Shown here: positions 55,242 to 64,000 of the stretch, one piece after another
Numbering within the stretch: position 1 is the first letter of the stretch
Layout: the number at the start of each line of letters is the position of its first letter
Assembly (NCBI GenBank): GCA_001949185.1
Contig: BDGG01000017.1
Coordinates: 558,001-622,000, forward strand
DNA: 64,000 nucleotides
Direction: 5' to 3'
Origin: Ramazzottius varieornatus
Taxonomy: Eukaryota > Tardigrada > Eutardigrada > Parachela > Ramazzottiidae
The notes under the pieces: model-generated
What the model was told of the DNA's origin: nothing
The model's database searches: none
The model's input: only the letters and a program-made list of their open reading frames with translations
Translations under genes and position numbers: made by a program

Positions 55242-58200
55242 ATGGCCTCCGGTTCGGACATCTTCCACGACGTGCTGCTGAGCTACCCTTCATACTCGAG
55301 CAGCAGTGTAAGTGCGCAAAGCCAGCTGAGAGAGCAGCAGCTGCGCGCGTTGGATCTCTCCTCCATTCGACAAGATGCCATTGCCTCCATCCAAGCGCAG
55401 TAAGATGATTAGTCTGCTCGTAACCTGATAGGTTAACCCATGTGCTACCTTATCTAACTTTTTCCGTCACAGGAAGAAGCTCACTGCTAAGGAGATCGCT
55501 CAAGAGAACTATCTCTCCCTCCTATTGCCCGAGGACACCTCAAACTTCGGCCATGTGGTCGGTCAGAGGAAAAGCCTCAACGTCAGCTTTTGCGAAGAAG
55601 ATATGGCTCTACGAGTTCGCCTCGTTGTTCGGGAACTCATTCGACTCTCCACTTTACACAAGCATAAGCAGGTATGTCGATGAAGTGTAACACGGGTGGG
55701 TTGCTCCATCGACTTCCGGCCGGATCCCGTGCACAAACTTGACAAGATTGTCTAAGTGGCGCACGCTTACAGCTAACAACACCGGGAATGTACGCCACTT
55801 GGGAAAACAATCTGGCCGATTCTGTCTGCCGAGCTCCCATCAACGTTATATCAGTATTATGCTGTGTACAACTGCAGCCATTTAACCTGGTTGTTTTCTG
55901 CAGCCCCTCGGTTCTGTGAGCGACAGCGGTGCGTCGGCGCCGAAAGGAGCTGCTGGACGAAAGGGTTCGGGACAGTGGGGATGGCGCATCTTCCCTTCGG
56001 ATATCTTTTCGTCCACCTCCACCATCCACCTCCTGTCCGAAACAGTGACTTTCGTCTCCACAGGTGCTGGACCCCAGTCAGTCGTTTAAGTGTCTGTGTC
56101 TAGGTCGTCCTGGTCATCGTAACCCAAACTTTGCATCTTCCAGAGTTGAAAGATGTGATTTCACTGGAGGACGTCTGTTTGAGTATCCTGCATACACCGC
56201 ATGGACTTTTCCTTCTGCGTGACGTCCTCGCACGCCAACCACAGCACGTTTTGACTGGTGAGTGATGACTGCAGTTGCGCAAGAAAGAGTATGGCTTTGG
56301 TACTTACCATGTTTTTTTGGGGTTGATTGTCTCAACTTTAACTTTGTTGCAGTAAGTACGCTTCTAATGAATCAGTGCAGCGGAGACGATGCCGCCGACG
56401 CAGCCAGCATCTTCTTCAGTCGAGTTCTCTTGGCCTTGTGCCAATCTTTTGCCCAGTATGCAACGGAGATACAACGGATACTTGTGAGTATCTGACCGCC
56501 GAGCCCTAGAGTGATGATTGCTAGCGTTGAATGAAAAACTAACTTTTCTGTTTCCGGTTTAGGTCTCCCAACAGAGGTTTCTCTGCCTGCTAATGGCTAC
56601 CACTCTTCTGTGTGGTCAGGAAAAGGGGACAACGGATGCGGACGTGGTCAGTCTCTTCCAGAAGTTACTTCATTCCGATGACGCTGGCACAAACACCGCT
56701 GCTGGTGACTTCCGGTCCAAATGCCTCGTTAATTGCGTATGTGTGATGTTGTGCTAATTTTCTTCGCACGAATACATCCGACGGATGAGTGTTTCTTTTT
56801 GCATGCAGAGTCGAACGCCGGTTTTTGCAGCTTGTCGCGCTCAGCTGCTGGTGCATGCCTGTCGTCTCCTGCCCTCCACCGCGGCAACGACATCGCCCAC
56901 CTCTCCACAGCCTGACGAACCTCCTTCCAGTGAAGCGCATCTGGCCGCTGTCATCTCCCTGCTCAACATCTACATCCACTTGCGGGAAACGTCTACGCAG
57001 TTGCAGTTGACGGCGGAAGAGTACCGGCTCATACGGCGCCTGTTGATGTGTCGCCCGCAGCAGTTGTCGGTCCTGTCCAACCAGTACATCATCCTGACCC
57101 TCTGTGCCTTCACGCTTCTGCCAGACCTTTTTGCTGACCATATGGCCGAAGTAGAGTTTATTGATTGGGTTAAATGGCAGTTGGCCGTCGATGTCCAAGC
57201 CCTGGATCTTGTCATCCCCGAGGTTAGTACATATCATCCGGTTGTATTTGCCGCAGCTGATATTTCGTCACAAACATGCATACAACATTAAGTGTGGATT
57301 GATGGTTCTTTGTATGCAGGTACTTGCAGCATATCCGATGTATCGCCTAATTTATGGTTTTCATCTTGGCAGGGCGGTACTCATCTAGAAATTTTCCTCC
57401 TGCTGGCGTCGCACCTTCGCGCAGCTCACTATAAGGATGTCTCTCTCATTCTTAATGAGCATCTAGGCCTGAAGGTAAGCAAATTCTCTTCCGTTGCTCT
57501 TTCTGTGATGAAGCCTACCCGGAAGTCGTTGATATCTTTTACAACGTAGATTGCCCTGAAAGCTAACCAAGTGGTCCGGCTAAGGAACCTCCTCAACAAC
57601 GAAGTCTTCAAGGAAGAGGTTGACTGTCGTCTGTTTGGGTCATCGTGTAAAGTTACGAGGGCTTCACACTGGTCTATTACAGGCACTACTACGACACACG
57701 TTGCGTGTACCGCCAACCCAGAACTTGACGTCATCCTTGACCGGTGCCTTGCCCATCAACTGCATCCACAGCTTGCTGCAGAACAGAAACTACAACGTGG
57801 CTTACAGCCAGCAGATCAAAGAGTGGATCTTGACGCAAGTCCGCAAGTGCAGTGTCCCTCTTCATCCCGCTATGCTGCAAGTCCTGGCTCTACAAATTGA
57901 GCGAACCCTTCCGACCATCAGGTAACCTACAGATTGCTGACGTCTGGCATGCTGTAGTCTGAGACTGCTTGAGTTGGGTTCCGAAAATTAACCGTCGATA
58001 ATGAGCGTGACATTTAAACTGGAGTCTAATTATCGCGTGACCACTAACAACGTTCGTTTGGCCTCATGCAAATTTCATTGGCCAATGTCATCTGGCTCCA
58101 TCATAAGTAAATAATTATGGACTTTTCACTTACGAGTAGGAGAAGCAGTGGGGAGAGTATGGCAGAAGAGTACGTCAGCTTGCAGAAACCGTTCAGCGCC

Positions 58201-60897
58201 GAAGAAATCTGCGGGGTGCTGTACGGCATTGATCCTGTGCCCAGTAAGCGAGCTATACGCTTGCTCCGTCCTGCCGACCTCTTCCGTCAACTGGCTGCCC
58301 GCCATGACGATGCCGCTAGCCACTGTCCCAGTATCCTCATGGTCTACTACCTCTTGGCTTTTAAGGTCTTCTATCAACAACACCTCAAAACCTTCCGTAC
58401 GTACCGGCCAAGCTGAACGAGACTTGAGTCAACAACGTTGACAAAATCTTTTTCCGAATGACACGCTTCCGCCTAATAACTGTGCAAATGTGCGTCACTT
58501 AAGAAAAACAGTCTTGTCGACTTTCCAAGTGGCGTACGTTGTCACTAGACAACACAGAGAAGGTGCGCCACTAGGGAAAGCGAACTTGTCCAGTTTGTTT
58601 GCCAAGTACGCAGACGATGATGACTTGATGAGTCTACTTGTATGTAATTGCAGTGACATCGAAGAGCGATATTGGAAGCTACGGATTGGATGTGATGGAA
58701 AAGATTCCCTTCCAGTATTACTTGAGCCTGGCCGAGCGTTACTCGACGCTGTACGATCCCCTGCACGACATCCTCAACCGACTGATGGTGCAAGTCCTTC
58801 CGCAAATGCGGACGCTGAATCAAGCGGGCGAAGCCTTGCTCAACGAGGCAGCTCTCGTTGGTTCCTACATGCCTCTACGCCTAGGTTGCGCTGCTCTTTC
58901 CTTGTTTGTCAAGGATGTGACTTTTAGGTTGATGAATGTCTTCCTCTTGCAGACAAGTTACAAGAGTTGACTGAAGAAGACTTGGAGGAGCTGTCGGTGG
59001 AAGATATGGCTCGCTTCCTGGATGTCCTCTGTACGTGTCCGCCCAGTAGCTTGACCCTCTTGCTGGACGTCTTTGTCAGGCTGCTGCCGCGGATATCCTC
59101 GCTGGCTGAAGAGCTGCCCTCCTCCACCTCTGAGGCCTTCGAGAAAGTGTGGATGCAGCTAGCCAACATCGAGGCCAACACGTGAGCCTCTCCTTACTTT
59201 GCTCCAACTTGTCCCTTATCAGATGTCATTGCTGTAGATTGTTACTGGCGACGGCCAGGTCCTTTCTTGCATTGAATGGCCATAAGGACGGACAGAATCT
59301 TACCTTTGACAACCTCTGTCTTGAGCCTCTGCACATACTGCGCTGCCATCCTCTCGTCTTCCGGTTAGTCACTCTACAAACCCACACATTACTCTCCATC
59401 AAATTCGGTCGTTGGAAAATAGAGGCAGTAAATGATAGGGAAGACGCGATAATAGCCTTAGCGGTTTCTTCTTACAGGAAAGCTTTCCTGACACGAATAC
59501 TGCTTCGGACCTTTGCTTTCTTCCTGCGAGCTTCGGACAAGTACCTCAGTGAAGAGTTGGAACGGGCCGAACTGGAGCTGGTGATGAAGCAAGGGTTGGA
59601 CAAGGGGGAGATGGGTCGCGAAGAGCAGAAGCGAACCATGTTCATGCTGCAAGAGAGCCTGGCCATCCAGATCCTCGTCGAGCACTGCTTACCCCTAACC
59701 ACCGACAAGGCCACTGCCCCTCTCGACGACAGCTCGGCCTTCCAGTTACCCCAAGACTTGAGCAGCAGCCAGAAGGCCATCTGTGGCTACATCCACCACG
59801 CTATCCTCAACAATGCCACCTTGGCCAAACTCGTCGTCTTTCAAAGTAAGCTTCTTCCTAGTAAATACTTATCCATAATCATGAGGAGAAAGGGCAAAGC
59901 TATCATTGTGATGAAAAGTCATAGAAAAGAGGAGGACTTTGTCTTACATGATACGTATTAGCTCTATCTGAATTGCTTTGGCTTTGTGCTATAATATACA
60001 ATAAGTATCTAGTATAATTTTGACAGTATGCCATGACTTTTGCAGGTTTCCCGATAGCGGCAGTAGCGGTGATCGTTGCCGGTGTGGAATCGTTGCACAT
60101 TTGCTTCGACTACCTGCACGAAGCCTTGGCGCTACCGTCCCTCAGCAAGAAACTCTTTGTTCTGGAGCTGACTTCCTGCCTCTGTCTGCGCTTCCGCTTG
60201 ACACGAAGTCTGGCCATCGCACGGCTGGCCATCGACGTCATCGCCACCATTCTGACAGCCTTCCCTGCTCAGCTGCGGCAACTCTCTATTGTCCAGGTAC
60301 GGTCTCAATGCATTACACTGCATATTTCTTGAATGGCAGCTTGGATCGCTTGGCAAACAGACTCGACAAGATCGTTGTCCGCAAGTGGCGCACCCTTCTA
60401 GCTAATAACACGGCAAGTGTGTGCCACTTGGGAAAACAGTATTATCGAGTTTCCAAACGGCGCATGTTTCCTGTGTTATTAACCGAGAGCGTGCGCCGCA
60501 GAAGGATTCGACAAGAATGTCTGTCTGACTGGCGCACGCTTCCACGCAATAACATAACAAAGGTGCGTCACTTGAGTTAGCACTCTTGTTGGAGTTGGTG
60601 GAGCTCTGGAATAATGCTGCTTCTCTCTTGTGTTTACAGACTGCCGCTCGCTGTCTAGCCCGCTTCGCCAACGCCTTCCCACCACTTCGAGCGGATTGTC
60701 TGCAGCTGCTGCATCAGATCCTGACTGCTCACCAAGCCCAACTGCACTGCCTGACCGCTGTCGGCAAGACCAAGCTTCTGGCTCATACTGTCTTCAGTGC
60801 CGCTCCCAACGGCAACAACGGGAGTCAGACGGAGCTTCTCTTACGGCAAGCCATCACCTGCGCTTCGGGACATACACCGCTGATGGACAGACGCTGA
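55242..60897 (+). CDS. INTS2: Integrator complex subunit 2
   Basis: Seventeen exons join in phase: 55242-55399, 55474-55671, 55904-56063, 56104-56257, 56353-56483, 56573-56736, 56809-57222, 57372-57474, 57550-57618, 57683-57921, 58140-58396, 58654-58884, 58953-59181, 59238-59363, 59478-59845, 60045-60296 and 60640-60897, about 1,090 residues (human INTS2 is about 1,200). It aligns by eye along its whole length with INTS2. For example LRVPPTQNLTSSLTGALPIN, CIHSLLQNRNY and VPLHPAMLQVL match the human VRVPVTSNLSANITGFLPIH...CIYQLLRSRSF...TPLHPQLLPLI segment, and FANAFPPLRAD matches FCRAFPPLYED. INTS2 is a helical scaffold of the nuclear Integrator that processes snRNA 3' ends and attenuates Pol II. 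Intron 3 is only 40 nt. Introns 2, 11 and 16 carry palindromic repeats. Confidence 0.93.
55738..55842. repeat. Palindromic intron repeat, copy 20 (one unit)
   Basis: GACAAGATTGTCTAAGTGGC and AATGTACGCCACTTGGGAAA, right flank CTGTCTGCCGAGCTCCCA. INTS2 intron 2. Confidence 0.9.
58438..58612. repeat. Palindromic intron repeat, copy 21 (two units)
   Basis: A decayed first unit ends AATGTGCGTCACTTAAGAAA. The second has TTCCAAGTGGCGTACGTTGT and AGGTGCGCCACTAGGGAAAG, right flank CAGTTTGTTTGCCAAGTAC. INTS2 intron 11. Confidence 0.85.
60345..60600. repeat. Palindromic intron repeat, copy 22 (three units)
   Basis: Left flank CTTGGCAAACAGACTCGACA. Unit one CCGCAAGTGGCGCACCCTTC / AGTGTGTGCCACTTGGGAAA, unit two TTCCAAACGGCGCATG / AGCGTGCGCCGCAGAA, unit three GACTGGCGCACGCTTCCACG / AAGGTGCGTCACTTGAG. 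INTS2 intron 16. Confidence 0.9.
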
Positions 60898-61118
60898 AGC
60901 TGTACAAGTAGGAAAACAAAAGTTCACTGAAGATAGATTTAATGACTTCTTTTCGGTGCTTCTGTTCTACACAGGTCTTTCAGATATACATGTTTCATTT
61001 TCCTTAGGATTACTGTTCCAGTAGTGGCTAAATCATGTTTTATCGACACAGCGAAAGAGGAGGAAAGTAAGGCCAAAAATATTCGTTGAGGTTGCTGTGT
61101 CTGTTGTGGGAGAGATGG
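60898..61118. other. Convergent 3' ends of INTS2 and colmedin
   Basis: Only 221 bp separate the two stop codons. It must contain both polyadenylation regions; no canonical AATAAA is obvious on either strand. Confidence 0.4.
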
Positions 61119-63638
61119 TTAGAGGTTGTCGACGTTGAGCTGGGTGAACTTGAGAGGGAAGAAGAGGGGCCATCCGTCATCGTAACTGTACAGTTTGCGG
61201 TCGTGGGGGTTGTAGTCGACCATGACACTCTTCTGCCGTGGATTGGTGAAGAGCGCTTCTTTGGGCGGTTGATAGTAGCGATCTTCTAGCAGGTCGTAGG
61301 CTAAGACCAGGTGGGAATAGGGGAAGTGGACGGTGCTCAAGCCGTAGAAGATACCACAGGCCACGAAAGCATTGCCTACAACGAGCAGCATAAGCTTTTG
61401 TACAGTTTGGTGACTTACAGGCTCAGCAAACGAACCCAACCAGATGGTTTTTCCCAAGTGGCCTGCTTTTCCCAAGTGGCTTGCCGTCTTTTCGATAGTG
61501 GCTGCAAGCATGCGCCACTAGAATAAAACACTGGCGAGATTGTTTCTCTCAAGTGGCGCACGTTTGCAGTATTATCAGCCAGAAACGGGCGCCCCTGGGG
61601 AAAGCTCTCTGGGCCAATCTTTTTCCTGGGGTGTTCGGTGGTGTTGTACAGACTGACCCATATGGCGATGGCTAAAGGAGATGTTCCTGGTGAAGAGAAC
61701 GTCCAGGGTCAGAGGATGGAGGTGAGCCACCATGGCGTTGGTGCTATGGTCGGTGGTGTAGATGAGCCAGAGACCGTGCTCATCGGCCGCAAAGTCCATG
61801 TAGTCGTAGTTTTTGTTCAGGTTATAAATGTAGTGACCGTGACGATAGGCAGCACCTAGTCAAGATCGCGGTGTGTGTCCGGCGAAGAAGATGGGTAGGT
61901 CAAGGAGGGACTTACCTTCGACTATCTTCTTGGCAGTGATGCGTTCCGTAGCCAAGTCGAACTTGACAATCAAGGGCTATACAGAGAAGAATGCTGTTGG
62001 TTGGAGAAGGGCCTGGAGACGGGGATGGGTAGGGCCTTGACTTACTTGGGTGTCGACGTGGTAGTAGAAAGAGCCATTGTAGACTAGGTGGCCCACACCG
62101 CGGAATGTTTTGGGCAGCGAATACTTGAAGGTGGGTGTGAAGAGCTTAAAGTGGGCCAGGCTGGCGTACTCGAGCAATTGTCGTCCGGTGAACTGTTCGG
62201 TTAAGTAATACTTGGCTGCTTGCTCGGCTGTGGCTGGATGAGCATCGCGCATGACCGAACCCCAGGCTGTGGTCGAGGCTTGCTCGCCGGCCACCGGCGG
62301 ACTTCGTAACAGAACGGGCTTGCCGATGGCCTCGATCAAACAACCTATCCGAAACCCAGGAAAAAATCAAGTAGGCCCTCGGACAATAGCCATCAGTCTT
62401 TCCCTTTAATCTTACTGCGTTTGCGGAGCGGAAGTCCCAGCTTGGCGGTGGGGTAAGACGAGTATCCATCGCCATGAGCGAGGGTGTCAGCACTAAGAGG
62501 GCCTACAGGTGACGCTGCATGCGAATGCGCTACAGTCAGGCCATTTGGCGGCAACGGTGAGGGAGTAGGCAGGTCTTCGGCGTTGACCATTGGCCCAAGC
62601 ACTTCCTCGTAAGGCAGGGAGCGGCTGGTCGTCTCGGAGACGGAGTAGGCATTGTCCTGCTGGGAGGTCAGCGCTGTGGTACTTGAGCTGATGGGTTGGT
62701 CGACCATCGAGGCACCATCTGAACCAGCACTGGCACTTTGGCTAGTGGAAGTAGTAATTACGTCCTTGTCCTGCCAGATTCGGGGCGGCTCGGGTAGCTG
62801 CATATCCCTAACCGACAAGACATTGCATAAGACAGTACAGTTAGATCTGGGGGCCAAGCGAAAGTGGATTGTGTCAGGAGGACTTTACCCAGCGGATGGC
62901 GAAGAAGTGGTTGCATCGGTAGGTGGGTGAGTTGCCGACGAATGCTCTTGTGAAGGGTCTTGGGGGGGATGGTGCAGGGGTGTAGAGGCTGTGGACATGT
63001 CCTGCGGCCAAGGCTGGGCCAGGTAGGGGTTGTTGGTCGTTGAGAGTAGAAGGGAAGAGCCGGCCGAAGGAGTGGGCTGCTGCTTGATGGAGGAGCTGGA
63101 CCAGTAGGAGGAACTACGGAGCGGCAGCAAGTCTTCGTCGATACACTTGATGGCACAGACACCCGGCGGACCAGGCGGCCCTCGTTCCCCTTTGGCTCCG
63201 CGTGGACCGGGAGGACCGCGGCTGCCTTCGACGTAGACGGCCTGGCTTTTGTTTAATCCATTACTGCCACTTTCTGCAACAACATGAGTCCTACAATCAG
63301 TTAATGTTTCCTTTACCAAGTTTGCTTGTCGTTCCACTTTCAGCTTCTGTTCCAACAGCAAAATGCGGCAAATGTCAACTTGGACTTGGTCATGCAGTTA
63401 CGGTGGTGTTGTTCACCACCGACCGGTCTTGGGCATGCCAGCTGTGCTTTACTTGCGGCTGGTTGTGCTCTGATGATGATGGTGCATATATGGTGAAGCA
63501 GAGAGGGCAAGTCTTACCGGCAGCAGCATGATGAGGCACCGATCGACGGAGAGTGCTGGCACTTTGTGGACAAGTGCAATGCCCCGCAGGTCCAGCAGCT
63601 CCTTTCTCACCCTTCTCTCCGCGTAGCCGAATGTTCAC
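61119..63638 (-). CDS. Collagen-olfactomedin protein (colmedin/gliomedin type), 5' end beyond the window
   Basis: Minus-strand exons in phase: 63638-63528, 63273-62889, 62807-62416, 62344-62046, 61976-61916, 61854-61658 and 61375-61119. The first visible exon has Gly-X-Y triplets (RGEKGEKGAAGPAG), the second has more (GSRGPPGPRGAKGERGPPGP) followed by CAIKCID. A long Ser/Thr/Pro linker leads to a C-terminal olfactomedin domain (TAWGSVMRDAHPA; FRGVGHLVYNGSFYYH; PLIVKFDLATERITAKKIVE; YDYMDFAADEHGLWLIYTTD; MGNAFVACGIFYGLSTVHF; VDYNPHDRKLYSYDDGWPL). Family members are type II membrane or shed matrix proteins at synapses and nodes (gliomedin, UNC-122). The N-terminal cytoplasmic and membrane exons should lie past 64000. 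The last intron carries a palindromic repeat. Confidence 0.88.
61425..61622. repeat. Palindromic intron repeat, copy 23 (two units)
   Basis: Left flank GGCTCAGCAAACGAACCCAA. CCAAGTGGCCTGC is directly repeated, then GCATGCGCCACTAGAATAAA; second unit CTCAAGTGGCGCACGTTTGC with a decayed right arm. Last colmedin intron. Confidence 0.8.
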
Positions 63639-64000
63639 TGCAGAAGCACAATACAAGATATATTCCTGTCATAATTGACCTGTTTATTAACCTCTTAATT
63701 CACAGTTACTAGAGACAATGTGTATCATTTCCTGTCTTGCGCGCCTTGATGATAGTCATCAGAAGAACAAGATATTGTTGGTGGTCAGGCTTATACGGTA
63801 CCAAATCATGACATGGCCATCGAAGCATGATCGGGCTGTGCGCCGAGCTGTATGGTGGGCGGCTTATCAATGAGTGCATGGGCGGAAGAACGTTAACTAG
63901 CAATGTTCATTACAATTACCCATCCATGTCTTCCAGCAAAATTTGGCTACCATCTATGGCTAAGAAGAAACGACCATGAAAGTGAAGGCTTCCTGTGCCC
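63639..64000. other. Right edge, probably an intron of colmedin
   Basis: No exon with a signal anchor or Gly-X-Y repeats is visible here. Short frames on both strands have no recognisable content. Confidence 0.4.

Noticed and set aside
54437-55261. Extending the orphan gene upstream to a Met at 55261
   Set aside because: The frame reads through a good acceptor at about 54842 and overlaps INTS2 exon 1; the added residues look like random translation.
100-61622. CRISPR-like array from the recurring GTGGCGCAC repeat
   Set aside because: Copies are scattered over 60 kb, palindromic and inside eukaryotic introns, with no regular spacers.
1-64000. Transfer RNA and ribosomal RNA genes
   Set aside because: Read for cloverleaf-like boxes A and B and rRNA-like stretches; none convincing by eye.

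Overview
The window is nuclear DNA from a small-genome, intron-rich animal. It carries many short GT-AG introns (about 40-110 nt) and roughly one gene per 4 kb on both strands. The gene types are animal-specific: receptor guanylate cyclases, Integrator subunit 2, nucleoporin TPR, a collagen-olfactomedin protein, a cytochrome P450 and Ly6-like proteins. The protein mix resembles a compact invertebrate, perhaps an ecdysozoan such as a tardigrade or an early-branching nematode, but the sequence alone does not settle the species. Gene models are read from open frames joined at GT/AG sites that keep phase; they have no transcript support.

Layout. 0.4-3.4 kb (+): multi-domain Ly6/three-finger protein with two apparent coding lesions. 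3.8-7.1 kb (+): long coiled-coil protein. 7.8-9.2 kb (+): secreted hemopexin-repeat protein. 9.2-18 kb: gene-poor, repeat-rich block with an assembly gap, a P450 remnant, foldback elements and a decayed hAT transposon with long terminal inverted repeats. 18.0-18.6 kb (+): small zinc-finger model. 19.0-22.4 kb (+): Cys-rich secreted or GPI-anchored protein. 22.5-24.1 kb (-): BTB-BACK protein. 24.15-24.55 kb (+): unknown ORF. 24.7-25.8 kb (-): MARVEL/CMTM-type four-helix membrane protein. 27.5-32.9 and 33.7-41.8 kb (+): two tandem receptor guanylate cyclases. 42.1-49.7 kb (-): TPR-like nucleoporin. 49.8-50.35 kb: nested transposable element. 50.6-52.8 kb (-): complete ten-exon P450. 53.25-54.8 kb (-): orphan gene with an internal duplication and an in-frame stop. 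55.2-60.9 kb (+): INTS2. 61.1-63.6 kb (-): colmedin, running off the right edge.

How the genes relate. The two guanylate cyclases are a clear tandem paralogue pair, each with an extracellular ligand-binding region, one membrane helix, a pseudokinase and a cyclase. Most other neighbours are unrelated. Two divergent pairs may share promoters: BTB with the 24.15 kb ORF, and the orphan gene with INTS2. Two pairs converge: cyclase 2 with TPR, and INTS2 with colmedin.

The most striking feature is a dispersed palindromic repeat family found at 23 places. It lies almost only inside introns, in nearly every multi-exon gene, and usually forms two tandem hairpins built on AAGTGGCGCAC / GTGCGCCACTT arms. 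It may be an intron-tolerant MITE or an introner-like element.
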